From Bifidobacterium sp. N4G05 (GTDB lineage: Bacteria > Actinomycetota > Actinomycetes > Actinomycetales > Bifidobacteriaceae): a stretch of 64,000 nt of DNA. Below, piece after piece: positions 48,058-57,615 of the stretch; position 1 is the stretch's first letter; each line of letters opens with the position of its first letter. Under the pieces are notes generated by a model. That model worked only from the letters and a program-made list of their open reading frames with translations, did no database searches and was not told where the DNA came from. Position numbers and translations under genes: made by a program. Location: assembly GCF_002742445.1 (NCBI RefSeq), contig NZ_NJNQ01000002.1, positions 288,735-352,734 of the forward strand. The letters run 5' to 3'.

Positions 48058-49314
48058 TCATCTAATTTGTTTGATCTGCAACGCATTATCATTCAGTAAT
48101 GCATAATCACGAGTATGCTCATCACGAACCGCAAAGATACAGCAGTTGTCATCATTCGTGAACGCAACCATGTCGGTAAGGTTTGGATTCTCTGCATTCT
48201 GGGTGCGTAGCGACACAACAAGCTTGAATTCCCCATTGTTAAATAGTTTCAACGGCACTTCAAACTTCACCTTGCAATGACCATGCTGGTTCAGCTTAAT
48301 CACATTGGCTCCAGTATCGTAAGTGACTCCGCCACGCTTTATGTCGTGCATAGCAATTGCAAGATAATACGAGTTTGGCTCGTCATACTGGTATTCCACT
48401 TCAAACTGGAACGTATCATCGCATGTCAGAATCTGCTTACTAAGCGCATTAATCCGCAACATTGGGACTCTGGCGTTCAAACCTGTTGGATATTCATCCG
48501 CTTTGTCATTATCCGTGTCACGTTTATCAGCACGCATATTTTCCAAGGTATAGCGGTTAGCAACATCATCTTTATTCCCGTTAACAATGACTTCGCCATC
48601 TTTAATAAGAACCGCCTTATTGCAGTACTTTTTCACTGCGCCCATATCATGCGTCACTAAAATAACGGTCTTTGTCGGATCTTTTTTCACCTTCGCGAAA
48701 TAGTTATCACACTTACGCTGGAATGCTTCATCACCGACAGCAAGAACCTCATCCAGAACCAGAATGTCGCCCTTAGCTTGGATAGCAACAGAAAACGCTA
48801 AACGAACTTGCATACCAGATGAATAGTTCTTTAGCTTCTGATCCATGAACTCTTCAAGCTCAGCAAACTCGACGATGTCGTCGTACATGTCCTCGATTTC
48901 TTCACGGGTAAAACCAAGCAAAGCTCCGTTGAGGAAAACATTCTCTCGACCGGTCAACTCAGGATTAAAGCCGACCCCAAGCTCGATGAAAGGAACGAGC
49001 TTACCTTTTACCTCAATCCTTCCGGAATCTGGAACATATATGCCGGAAATCAGTTTCAACAACGTTGACTTGCCACTGCCGTTACGGCCTACAATTCCAA
49101 AGAAGTCACCTTGGTGGACTTCAAAATTGATGTCTCGAAGCACATGCTGTTCTTTGTAGCCTTTGATGCCTTTAGTCCAATTAATGAAGGCCTGCTTCAA
49201 ACCGCTCGCTTGCTCTGTTGGAAGTTTGAAGTATTTGCCAACATGCTCAACTGAAAGGACAACCGGACGATCCACTTCCTTGATGGAAGCAGATTGAGAC
49301 TGTGTATTAAGCAT
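48058..49314 (-). CDS. wzt: Polysaccharide ABC exporter ATP-binding protein (Wzt type)
   Basis: 418 aa from ATG 49314, overlapping the permease stop (TGATG), with GGAGG seven bases upstream. The ATPase has Walker A GIVGRNGSGKSTLLKLI at about 76-90, signature NYSSGMQVRLAFSVA, Walker B DILVLDEVLAVGDE and the switch His in ILVTHDMG. A C-terminal domain of about 150 residues (FQFEVEYQYDEPNSYYLAIA) resembles the Wzt carbohydrate-binding domain that reads the glycan end. It powers export of a lipid-linked polysaccharide. Confidence 0.92.
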   Translation of the reverse strand: MLNTQSQSASIKEVDRPVVLSVEHVGKYFKLPTEQASGLKQAFINWTKGIKGYKEQHVLRDINFEVHQGDFFGIVGRNGSGKSTLLKLISGIYVPDSGRIEVKGKLVPFIELGVGFNPELTGRENVFLNGALLGFTREEIEDMYDDIVEFAELEEFMDQKLKNYSSGMQVRLAFSVAIQAKGDILVLDEVLAVGDEAFQRKCDNYFAKVKKDPTKTVILVTHDMGAVKKYCNKAVLIKDGEVIVNGNKDDVANRYTLENMRADKRDTDNDKADEYPTGLNARVPMLRINALSKQILTCDDTFQFEVEYQYDEPNSYYLAIAMHDIKRGGVTYDTGANVIKLNQHGHCKVKFEVPLKLFNNGEFKLVVSLRTQNAENPNLTDMVAFTNDDNCCIFAVRDEHTRDYALLNDNALQIKQIR

Positions 49315-50159
49315 CACATGACCTCCGCGAATTTACGATTATGCTTCCGGAACACATGCACGCCCAGCGCAAGCAACAGGAACGCGAGAATAACAGGAAT
49401 GATCGCAATCAAAGGATTCCCTACGAGTGTCCACACGGTAGGTTGCGTTTCTGGGGCAATCAGATTGTGCCGAATATCTTGAATCGTCTGCGCAATCGGA
49501 TTGAGGAGCTGTATTTTCGCAATAATCAAGCCCCATTTGCCCAAAGAATCGTTATCCATCACCATGGAAAGCGGATAAATAACCGGAATCGAATAGAACA
49601 GTACCTGCTGCAGAACTTCCCATAGGTGAGCGATATCACGGAAATAGACGTACATCGTTGCCATCAGTAGAGCTGCGCCCAGTGCCAACACATACAATTC
49701 AATGAAATTTAAGGGCAGCAGCAAAACTCTCCAAGTGAACTGGATCTTGGAGAAGATAGCAAAAATCACAACCACTAAAAGATTGATACCCAAACTGATC
49801 AATGCACCAATAGTGGCAGAGACAACCACGATATAGTTCGGGAAATGTATCTTCCGAAGCAAGTCACCACGATCCACAACCGCTCTCAAACCAGTCGCTG
49901 TGGCTTCTCCGAAAAACTGCCACGTACTAATTCCAAGTAGCAGAACAACTGGATACGTCGGTGTTCCGTCCGACATGCGTAAGAACTTCGCAAACACTAC
50001 GTACATCACGCAAAAAAGCATCAATGGACGCAGAACGGACCATGCAACTCCAAGAAACGACCCCTGATAGCGGAGCTTAAAATCCGTCTTGACAAGCTCT
50101 TTCAACACTACCAGCGAATAGTGGTAGCGCTCTTGAATCCTCTTCACAAATGTATTCAC
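49314..50159 (-). CDS. wzm: Polysaccharide ABC exporter permease (Wzm type)
   Basis: About 281 aa from GTG 50159 (VNTFVKRIQERYHYSLVV). The frame is open further up to 50372, but that part overlaps the divergent acyltransferase start at 50297, and none of the start codons has a clear ribosome site. ABC-2 features: LKELVKTDFKLRYQGSFLGV, AWSVLRPLMLFCVMYVVFAK, six membrane helices and FYSIPVIYPLSMVM near the end. It pairs with the ATPase whose start overlaps its stop. Confidence 0.9.
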   Translation of the reverse strand: MNTFVKRIQERYHYSLVVLKELVKTDFKLRYQGSFLGVAWSVLRPLMLFCVMYVVFAKFLRMSDGTPTYPVVLLLGISTWQFFGEATATGLRAVVDRGDLLRKIHFPNYIVVVSATIGALISLGINLLVVVIFAIFSKIQFTWRVLLLPLNFIELYVLALGAALLMATMYVYFRDIAHLWEVLQQVLFYSIPVIYPLSMVMDNDSLGKWGLIIAKIQLLNPIAQTIQDIRHNLIAPETQPTVWTLVGNPLIAIIPVILAFLLLALGVHVFRKHNRKFAEVM

Positions 50160-50296
50160 GACTGACAAGTCTATCGACTTACGACCCCAAGATAATGCCC
50201 CTACCGTTTTCTTCGCAAAATCCTCAGCACACAACCAACCATCCGCTTGTCTTGCTACGATAAATACACCACACAAGACACAGGACCTGATAAAAA

Positions 50297-51421
50297 GTGA
50301 ACACATCATCCAATAAGAGAAATGTATCAATTGAGCTTCTTCGGATAATCGCCATGCTGCTGATTGTCGCATGTCATTTCATCATTCATTTCAACTGGAA
50401 TACACATCATTATGATTTAATGCTCATCCAGGAACCAGGATGGACGAACGCTCTCAAGTTCTTGATTGTGCAATATGGACAAGTTGGCGTATCTATCTTC
50501 TTTATAATCTCTGGCTATTTCCTGGTAGATAAGACTTTTAAAAGAAGACGCATTTTCAAAACATGGTTTCAGATGTTTTGTTACTCAAGCGGGTTTTTTA
50601 TAACACTTTTAATCATTGGGGTATTCTATAAATACCCGACAGTCATACAACCGCTAATGCAAGGGAGCGAGCTATTCCGAACTATAGCCGCTAGCTTTTT
50701 CCCATTCTTCTATGGGAGCTACTGGTTCATCAGCGCATACATACTCATGCTTCTATGTGCGCCGTTCATCAATTCCTTATGTCAATCACTTTCCAAGCGC
50801 GCTAATCTAAGTCTGCTCATTCTTTTTTCTTTTTTAAGCATCCAGATCCTCATCTTTGGACGAGTTTCCAACTGGAACAATTTGACATATGCCATTTTCG
50901 GTTATCTGATTGGCGCTTTTATCAAAAAGAACAATACAGAGATTTCGAAACGAATGCGCACAGCCCCCATGCTTGCAGGCATCGTCTTCATGACACTGTT
51001 AATGCTGCTATTTAATTATTTCGCATCGTCATCATCACCCATTAGCAGTGCACTCGGCTGGACAAACCAAATTCACAACGGAATAGCACTATTCCCAATA
51101 GCGATAGGAGCATTCGTCTTCATCATCATCTCACGCATTAATTTCGACAAAATCCCAGAACTTATCAGTAAAACGATAGTAGGAATTTCTTCCACGACGT
51201 TTGGAATCTATCTTCTTCATGAGAACATCTTCGGATTCAGGATCTTGTGGGAATATGTGTCTAAATTTTGCTATGCGCCCGACAGTTTGCTACTCAGAAT
51301 TGTCTCAGCATTCTTCATCGTCATCATCGCGTTCTCAGTTCTGAGCTGCATTGCAAAAATAATAGATACTCTATTCGTTCATCCCCTCACGGACAAGATA
51401 CTCTCATACTTTATGAAATGA
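50297..51421 (+). CDS. Acyltransferase-3 family membrane protein
   Basis: 374 aa from a GTG start. About ten membrane helices. The acyltransferase-3 opening is clear: NVSIELLRIIAMLLIVACHF with the catalytic-type His, followed by VGVSIFFIISGYFLVDK. FPFFYGSYWFISAYILMLLC and TFGIYLLHENIFG also fit. Such proteins acetylate or otherwise acylate surface glycans. It is transcribed away from wzm, with about 140 bp between starts. Its Ile/Phe/Lys-rich composition reflects the low GC of this stretch. Confidence 0.88.
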   Translation: MNTSSNKRNVSIELLRIIAMLLIVACHFIIHFNWNTHHYDLMLIQEPGWTNALKFLIVQYGQVGVSIFFIISGYFLVDKTFKRRRIFKTWFQMFCYSSGFFITLLIIGVFYKYPTVIQPLMQGSELFRTIAASFFPFFYGSYWFISAYILMLLCAPFINSLCQSLSKRANLSLLILFSFLSIQILIFGRVSNWNNLTYAIFGYLIGAFIKKNNTEISKRMRTAPMLAGIVFMTLLMLLFNYFASSSSPISSALGWTNQIHNGIALFPIAIGAFVFIIISRINFDKIPELISKTIVGISSTTFGIYLLHENIFGFRILWEYVSKFCYAPDSLLLRIVSAFFIVIIAFSVLSCIAKIIDTLFVHPLTDKILSYFMK

Positions 51422-51456
51422 TTTTTAGGAGAGGTGGTTGCTCACCTCTCCTAAAA
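51422..51456. terminator. Bidirectional terminator after the acyltransferase gene
   Basis: tttttaggagaggtg pairs with cacctctcctaaaaa around a short loop, followed by a partial repeat ctctcctaaaaatc. It overlaps the acyltransferase stop and lies before the stop of the leftward gene at 51471. Confidence 0.88.
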
Positions 51457-51470
51457 ATCTCTCCTAAAAA

Positions 51471-53549
51471 TCAGCTTAGAAAACTGAACCAAGATTCAAT
51501 CACACGATATAGAGCATCATTGGAGCCGCTTAAATATCCATATCTCCCATCTGATAGGAGATTCAGATAGCTCAAGAATACACCCACTAACGTCAGTAGG
51601 ACAAATACGTTGAGGCAGAGATTCGAAATCCTTTCGCTCGAATACTTCTTTACGTAAAGAGTCACTGTGGATATCGCACCAATTATCAACAACCAGCCGA
51701 ATTCACTGTAATATCTTGTCGAGATACCGACAATCTCAGTATCAACCACCAAAAGAACAGCAGCAAAGCCAACGAAAAAGAGGTTAATTCCCCAAATACC
51801 ACTTGCTTTAGCCTCTTTTCTTACTGTGCAAAGCAAAAATGCAAACAAGGCTGCCGGAACAAAGGCAAAAAAACCACCAAAGTTAGGTTCCATGATGGTT
51901 TGCCCCATGAAGCCAGACGGCACATCTAACTGTTTCATAAATGGATAATTTGGGCTTATGTTAATTGGCTGAAAAAGATACATCCACAATCCCCATGGAA
52001 TCCTCGACAAGGCATAGGATCGATGAACCATATCAAAACCAGTTAGATTATACGTAGCGCCAAAATCAAAGAAAGAATCAAACCGGACATAATTATACGC
52101 CATAGTTACCCCACCCACAAGAAGAAAAGGCACTATAACGGCAAGCGTGTTCCAAATACCTCTCACAGAGAAGAAAAACCTCTCTCTGATTTCAGACCAG
52201 AATATCGGAAAAGCGACGAAGACCACCAGAACAAATTGAGGTCTACATCCAAGATTTAATGCTATACAAATCGCACCAATCAAAAGATGTAGCTTAGACA
52301 GCTCACCAGTATCTTTTCTTGCATTAATCCATAAGCCAAGTCCTGTTAAAGTTAAAACCAAAGAAAAAAGGATTGGTAAAGAATAGATCATCGGATAAAA
52401 CGCTTGTGTCAGGACACCGCTTCCAGTCACGAGCAAGAGCAAGGACACTAGGAATAGCCCGAAGGATGGCTTGATGTATTTTTTCATGAATGAGTACAAA
52501 AAGAATACCGCCGCAAGCACAAAAAATACTGTCATCAAAGCGACAGCATAATCAGTCCTCAAATCATGTCCAGTTATGAGTTTAAAGGGGACGAAGAGCG
52601 ACAATGCAGGCAATGCTCCAAAATAGCAATAATATTTTCCATTATAAAAAGCATAATCCCAGTACGTAGGCTCGCCGGTTTTGAAAGATAATTGCGCTCT
52701 CGCAGATGCATCATAAGGATTTGTCATCTTCTGCATCCATTCCGGAACAGGGAGATCCAAATAAGTATGGCCATTTATGATGGCATTAGCTAAGTAATTA
52801 TACTGATTCTCATCGCCTATAAAAGCTCCGCCGTTTAATTCACGAGTTGAATCAAAATACTGAGCGGGATGAATAAGCTGTGTCACAGCAAGTAAAACCA
52901 TGATTTGTATGAAGACAAAGATGGATAAAAGAATTTTCTGCCGCCGTACTTTCAAATCTAGATTCCACTGATACATGTCACGAGATGTCCAAAAGCAGAA
53001 CACCAAATAGGAGACAAGCAGCATTATGAGGAACCTCAAAAAAGAGAACGAAAAAGGTCTCTGAGCATTTATGGAAACAGAGTCAATAACAATCTTGTCG
53101 CCTTCTTGCATATTCAGCTTTAGTCTAAGACCCGTAACTTTTCCCGCAGGATGAATCCGGATATAATGCGATTCAGTTAAGTTCTCGGAAACATGTGCCG
53201 TGCCAAGAGATATATACTCGTTAGTATTACCTTCGTCAAGCACATATGGACTCAAACTATACGTCCCGCCAACTACGGCATCGGAATCACTAGCGACCAG
53301 ATCAATATCCAAATTGTCTATCTCTGTAGGCCCATCTACAGCATACTCAATGTACGGAGTGTCGGAACCAGTAACCCTATACTCATTTCCCTCTCTTACA
53401 ATATTGTTCAGAGAGGATACCGAAATCTGCTGCTGCTCAGGAAATGTCAGAGCCTCCCAAAAAGCGAAATTGAAGAGAAAAGTTTCAAGGAGAAAAACCA
53501 CCGCTAACGGAATAAAAAACTTTAATCTGACTTGCCTTTTACAATCCAC
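51471..53549 (-). CDS. Multi-span membrane protein, probable polyprenyl-linked glycosyltransferase
   Basis: 692 aa from GTG 53549, with AGGAG five bases upstream. After one N-terminal helix comes an extracellular beta-rich domain (about 35-165), then about twelve helices. GDENQYNYLANAIINGHTYL early in the membrane part resembles the first external loop of GT-C enzymes, where acidic residues bind metal and donor. TGLGLWINARKDTG, LGCRPQFVLVVFVAFPIFW and YNYVRFDSFFDFGATYNLT are typical of GT-C or GtrII-like proteins. The divergent gene encodes a GT2 that could make its polyprenyl-phosphate sugar donor. Substrate unknown. Confidence 0.75.
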   Translation of the reverse strand: MDCKRQVRLKFFIPLAVVFLLETFLFNFAFWEALTFPEQQQISVSSLNNIVREGNEYRVTGSDTPYIEYAVDGPTEIDNLDIDLVASDSDAVVGGTYSLSPYVLDEGNTNEYISLGTAHVSENLTESHYIRIHPAGKVTGLRLKLNMQEGDKIVIDSVSINAQRPFSFSFLRFLIMLLVSYLVFCFWTSRDMYQWNLDLKVRRQKILLSIFVFIQIMVLLAVTQLIHPAQYFDSTRELNGGAFIGDENQYNYLANAIINGHTYLDLPVPEWMQKMTNPYDASARAQLSFKTGEPTYWDYAFYNGKYYCYFGALPALSLFVPFKLITGHDLRTDYAVALMTVFFVLAAVFFLYSFMKKYIKPSFGLFLVSLLLLVTGSGVLTQAFYPMIYSLPILFSLVLTLTGLGLWINARKDTGELSKLHLLIGAICIALNLGCRPQFVLVVFVAFPIFWSEIRERFFFSVRGIWNTLAVIVPFLLVGGVTMAYNYVRFDSFFDFGATYNLTGFDMVHRSYALSRIPWGLWMYLFQPINISPNYPFMKQLDVPSGFMGQTIMEPNFGGFFAFVPAALFAFLLCTVRKEAKASGIWGINLFFVGFAAVLLVVDTEIVGISTRYYSEFGWLLIIGAISTVTLYVKKYSSERISNLCLNVFVLLTLVGVFLSYLNLLSDGRYGYLSGSNDALYRVIESWFSFLS

Positions 53550-53771
53550 ACTTACTCCTTATTAAACTCATTCACCAGACACAAACCAACGAATTCGAAC
53601 GCAAAGATCTTGTTCTTCACAGAACGCCCCTGTCGTATCCGCGCAATTTATCATCCTAGCTTATATCACGCCTCACGCCATTCTCTCATAACCTTTGCCA
53701 AGAAGACAGCAATCATAATTGAATCCGCAGGACGCCTCGCTCCGACCACAGCAAAGGCTATAGTGTTCTAC

Positions 53772-54719
53772 ATGCTCGAGAAGAATACAAGCCCCTCCGT
53801 TGCCGTACTGCTGCCTTGCTATAACGAGGAAGTCACCATCGGCAAGGTAGTGCGTGATTTCAAGACAGCATTGCCGAGCGCCGACATTTACGTGTATGAC
53901 AACAACTCCACCGACCGCACGGCGGAAATCGCGGCCCGCGAGGGCGCAATCGTCCGCAAGGAACCACGCCAGGGCAAAGGCAACGTGATTCGCGCCATGT
54001 TCGAAGACATCGACGCCGACGTGTACGTCATGTCGGATGGCGATGACACCTATCCGGCAGACGCGGCGCCCGTCATGGTGGATAAGGTGCTCGAAGGCTA
54101 CGACATGGTAATCGGCGACCGCTTGAGCTCCACCTACTTCCAAGAGAACAAGCGCCCGTTCCACAACTTCGGTAACCGTCTGGTGCGCGGTTCGATCAAC
54201 GGCCTGTTCCACGCCAACGTCACCGACATCATGACCGGCTACCGTGCCTTCTCGTTCACCTTCGTCAAAACCTACCCCGTGTTGTCGCGCGGCTTCGAGG
54301 TTGAGACCGAGATGACCATCCACTCGCTGAACAACAACCTGCGCCTCTACGAGATGCCGATCCAATACCGCGATCGCCCAGAAGGCTCCGTCAGCAAACT
54401 CAACACCGTGGGCGACGGCATCAAGGTGATGAGCACCATCTTCCGCATGATTCGCGAATACAAGCCGCTGCCGTTTTTCGGCGGACTTGGCGCCATCCTC
54501 GGCATCATCGGCATCGTGCTATGCGGCAGCGTGACCGTGGACTTCTGGCATACCGGCATGGTAGCGCGATTCCCCACGCTTATCGGCGCGGTCATGCTCG
54601 TCATTGCCGGACTGCTATTGTTCATCACCGGCATCATCCTCGATGTCATGGCCAAGAACGACCGCAAAGCATTCATCATTGACGCCAATCAATTCGCCAT
54701 GATGCGGCACCAGAAATAG
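53772..54719 (+). CDS. GT2 glycosyltransferase, polyprenyl-phosphate sugar synthase type (DPM1/GtrB-like)
   Basis: 315 aa from ATG 53772; a GTG three codons upstream (53763) has AAAGG at better spacing and may be the real start. GT-A motifs: SVAVLLPCYNEEVTIGKVVR, YVYDNNSTDRTAEIAAREGA, DADVYVMSDGDDTYPADAAP (metal site) and GYRAFSFTFVKTYPVL followed by RGFEVETEMTIHSL. Two C-terminal membrane helices (GLGAILGIIGIVLCGSVTVD and IGAVMLVIAGLLLFITGIIL) anchor it. It is expected to charge polyprenyl phosphate with a hexose, likely for the neighbouring membrane protein. Its codon use is GC-rich again, unlike the genes to its left. Confidence 0.9.
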   Translation: MLEKNTSPSVAVLLPCYNEEVTIGKVVRDFKTALPSADIYVYDNNSTDRTAEIAAREGAIVRKEPRQGKGNVIRAMFEDIDADVYVMSDGDDTYPADAAPVMVDKVLEGYDMVIGDRLSSTYFQENKRPFHNFGNRLVRGSINGLFHANVTDIMTGYRAFSFTFVKTYPVLSRGFEVETEMTIHSLNNNLRLYEMPIQYRDRPEGSVSKLNTVGDGIKVMSTIFRMIREYKPLPFFGGLGAILGIIGIVLCGSVTVDFWHTGMVARFPTLIGAVMLVIAGLLLFITGIILDVMAKNDRKAFIIDANQFAMMRHQK

Positions 54720-54730
54720 CACAGATTCCA

Positions 54731-54774
54731 AATATGGCTGAGAGCAAAAAGATACTTGTCCTCAGCCATATTTT
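54731..54774. terminator. Bidirectional terminator between the GT2 and muramidase genes
   Basis: aatatggctgag (54731-54742) pairs with ctcagccatatttt (54761-54774). T-rich bases follow on the plus strand and the complement is similar. Confidence 0.85.
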
Positions 54775-54791
54775 ATTGGTTAATCCGTCTG

Positions 54792-57383
54792 CTATTTCAC
54801 CCACTTTTGGGCATTCGTGCCATTTGCGGCATATAGCTGCACATTGGCACCATTCGAGGTAGAAGCACCCGAAACATCAAGGACTTTGTTTTCCGCGAGC
54901 GCCGACTGGAAAGTGTATGAGCCATCGGAGTTTTTGACAGCTATCCACTTCTGAGCGTATGTTCCATTGGAATCGTACTGTTGCACGTTGGTTCCGCTGG
55001 CAGATACGCCGCCATTCACATCCAACACTTTGCCGGAGTTCACGCTGGTTAACGTCACATACCCGTTGGAATCATGCGTCACTTTCCACTTCTGCGCATT
55101 GGTTCCATTACCCGCCCAGATCTGCACGTTTCCATAATTTGAACGGGAAGCGCCGCTTACATCCATCTTCATAGACGTATTAAGCTTCGATCCAAAAATG
55201 TAGGTACCATCTGGCAGATCTTGGCTATGCTTGGCTGCGGTTTCGTTCAAACGTTCGCGCAATGTCAACGGCGCCCTTGCTACCAACCACTGCTGGGCAG
55301 TGGTGCCATTCGGCGAATAAAGCTGCAACTGAGCCTGCTGCACAGCATTGCCACCTGGAATATCGACAGCTTTGTTGGCGTTCACCGACACCAACGCAAT
55401 CTTGCCACTGCCGTAATTCCGCACCGTCCACTGCTGAGCAACAGTGTTATTACTCGTATATTGCTGCAATGCCGCTCCATTAACAGTGGATCCGCCAGCC
55501 ACATCCAGCATCTTGCCGGAATTAATATTGACAATCTTATAAGTTCCATTGCCAATTGATTCAAATCGATATTTCTGGGCGTTCGTATTATTACTTGAAT
55601 AAAGCTGAACTCGTGCCCCGTTCGCCGTCGATGCACCCGTCACATCCGTGACAAGTTTTTTATTCGTAACCGAAGTGATAATCATCGACACTCCAGTAGC
55701 TATATTGACATCGCTTGACGAAACAACAAACAGCTGTGAAGCAGTGCCATTTGGCGTATACAGCCGAATCGCAGCACCATTCGCAGTATTTCCACTGCTC
55801 AAATCCAGAACCCAATTACCGAGAGCGGATTGCAAATAATATCCCGCTCCAGAATCACGAATAAACCATCGTTGAGCTTGAGAATTATTTCGAGAATACT
55901 GTTGCACTATAGCGTTATTCTCAGCAACACCATTACACACGTCTAAAGCCTTGCCGGAATTCACATTGACGATCTCGTAGCTCCCATCAGACTGCCTAGT
56001 AAAAGTGAACTGCTGAGCCTTGGAACCGTTACCGGAATACAACTGAATGGCGGTGGAATCTGCAGCACTTCCACCAGGAATATCAACACTGGACGCAACT
56101 TTGGAACGAACATTGATGTAATAATTGCCATTCGGAATGGTAACTGCCGTCATTTTGCGTACATCAATGGCCGCTTGTAAATCATTGCTACTCCCGCCAT
56201 TCACATACGCCTTATTCCCAAACGCATTCATATCCACATTGCCGCTGATGCCATTCACTTTGCCGGAGCTGGTGTATTGCCATCCGCGACTATTGGTCGG
56301 GAACGAGTCGAATCCCATGCGAGCGCCATACTGCGCCACCCACGTGGTTTTGGCGTAAATATCAGCATGCTTCAGCGGTCCTTGCAGGTAGCTGGTGTAC
56401 GAGTAGACGCCCAGATTCTTGTATCCGGCGGACTGCAGCGCGCTGTACCAGTTGTTGACGATATTGTTGTACACGTTCGGATCGGTGGGCGGCTGATGCC
56501 CCTCCCACGTCCACTTTTCCAGGTCGTAGTACACGGGGTACGCCAAGTCGCTCGGATTCACACCGAATTGCTTGAGTTTGGTGACCACGTCGGCACCTTC
56601 TTCTTTGGCGAGCGCCGGCGTGTCCGCGTAGGAATACCAGTAGACGCCGAAGGGGATGCCAAGCCGCTTGCATTCGGAAATGTTGCGTTGCGCTTTCTTG
56701 TCGGCATTGTTGCCTTCGCCGTAGCCGAGGCGGATGATCACGCCTTCCACGCCGTCGGCTTTCGCTTTGGCCCAGTCGATGTCGCCTTGCCATCCGGAAA
56801 CGTCGATCACGCCTTTGGCTTGCTGCACGAACAGGTTGTTCTGGTAATCAAAGAAGGCTTTCGAATTGTTGTAGGTGCCCCAGTGCGCGCCGTATTCATT
56901 GCTTTCGAATTTGGAGAGCTGTACGTTCACGTCGGCTACAGCATTTTTGACATCTTCCGCACTTACCGGAATGAAGGATTCGCCGTTAGTTTTGGCGAGC
57001 GGGTCAGGCTGCTGATCCTGCGTACCGATCAGCGTCGCATCGGTTACGGTTTCGCCGGTTTCAATATTCTTGACCTCACCTTCGGGGGTAACGGCCAGGT
57101 CTTCCGAAACTACAGTTGCATCGTCGGAAATCTCGTCACTGACGGTGCCTGGAAGTTTCGCATTCGGATTGTCAGGCATGCTGGTCGCCGACTGCTGGTC
57201 GCCCGTCTGATCATCCGACTGCATAACAACGCCATTATCTGCAGTAACGGCACCTCTCTGTGCAACAGCATCCTCAATCGCAATATCCTGCAATGCGTAA
57301 GCCGGCGCAACCGCAACGGAAGCCGTCAACGCAACCGCAGACAGCGCAGTCGCAATCTTCACAACATGATGTGGCGAAACCAT
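54792..57383 (-). CDS. Secreted GH25 muramidase with three ricin-type lectin modules
   Basis: 863 aa with AGAGG before the ATG. A signal peptide (VVKIATALSAVALTASVAVA, then PAYA) is followed by an acidic linker to about residue 185. The GH25 lysozyme domain covers about 190-395: KGVIDVSGWQGDIDWAKAKA, VEGVIIRLGYGEGNN, IPFGVYWYSYADTP and AYPVYYDLEKWTWEG with the active-site acidic residues; WQYTSSGKVNGISGNVDMNA closes the barrel. After it come nine beta-trefoil repeats with QxW-like ends (such as AQRWFI, AQQWTV, AQKWKV, AQKWVK), enough for three ricin B-type modules that bind glycans. It should cut peptidoglycan at MurNAc and may act in wall remodelling. Confidence 0.93.
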   Translation of the reverse strand: MVSPHHVVKIATALSAVALTASVAVAPAYALQDIAIEDAVAQRGAVTADNGVVMQSDDQTGDQQSATSMPDNPNAKLPGTVSDEISDDATVVSEDLAVTPEGEVKNIETGETVTDATLIGTQDQQPDPLAKTNGESFIPVSAEDVKNAVADVNVQLSKFESNEYGAHWGTYNNSKAFFDYQNNLFVQQAKGVIDVSGWQGDIDWAKAKADGVEGVIIRLGYGEGNNADKKAQRNISECKRLGIPFGVYWYSYADTPALAKEEGADVVTKLKQFGVNPSDLAYPVYYDLEKWTWEGHQPPTDPNVYNNIVNNWYSALQSAGYKNLGVYSYTSYLQGPLKHADIYAKTTWVAQYGARMGFDSFPTNSRGWQYTSSGKVNGISGNVDMNAFGNKAYVNGGSSNDLQAAIDVRKMTAVTIPNGNYYINVRSKVASSVDIPGGSAADSTAIQLYSGNGSKAQQFTFTRQSDGSYEIVNVNSGKALDVCNGVAENNAIVQQYSRNNSQAQRWFIRDSGAGYYLQSALGNWVLDLSSGNTANGAAIRLYTPNGTASQLFVVSSSDVNIATGVSMIITSVTNKKLVTDVTGASTANGARVQLYSSNNTNAQKYRFESIGNGTYKIVNINSGKMLDVAGGSTVNGAALQQYTSNNTVAQQWTVRNYGSGKIALVSVNANKAVDIPGGNAVQQAQLQLYSPNGTTAQQWLVARAPLTLRERLNETAAKHSQDLPDGTYIFGSKLNTSMKMDVSGASRSNYGNVQIWAGNGTNAQKWKVTHDSNGYVTLTSVNSGKVLDVNGGVSASGTNVQQYDSNGTYAQKWIAVKNSDGSYTFQSALAENKVLDVSGASTSNGANVQLYAANGTNAQKWVK

Positions 57384-57492
57384 TCGTCAGCCTCTCTTGA
57401 ATAAAGTCATCAACCCCAAATAATTCGGCGCAAACGCCCTAATCGCCAACTCTAACTGCAACCCACAACCCCGTCCATCCCCAACTCCAAAA

Positions 57493-57582
57493 TCATCCCG
57501 GTCCCCACATCTCACGCATTACACACTGATAAGAATCGACTAGCTCGTTAGAGACATCCGACATGACATCATCCATTTCCAT
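57493..57582 (-). CDS. Possible 29-residue small protein
   Basis: ATG 57582 follows GGAAAGG at four bases; a second Met two codons in has AGGAG at seven. The frame encodes an acidic peptide (MEMDDVMSDVSNELVDSYQC then VMREMWGPG). It lies just beyond the stop of the AAA ATPase gene on the same strand. The good ribosome site is the main support; no family is recognised. Confidence 0.35.
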   Translation of the reverse strand: MEMDDVMSDVSNELVDSYQCVMREMWGPG

Positions 57583-57615
57583 ATCTCCTTTCCAGCATTC
57601 TCGCTGACCTTCCCA

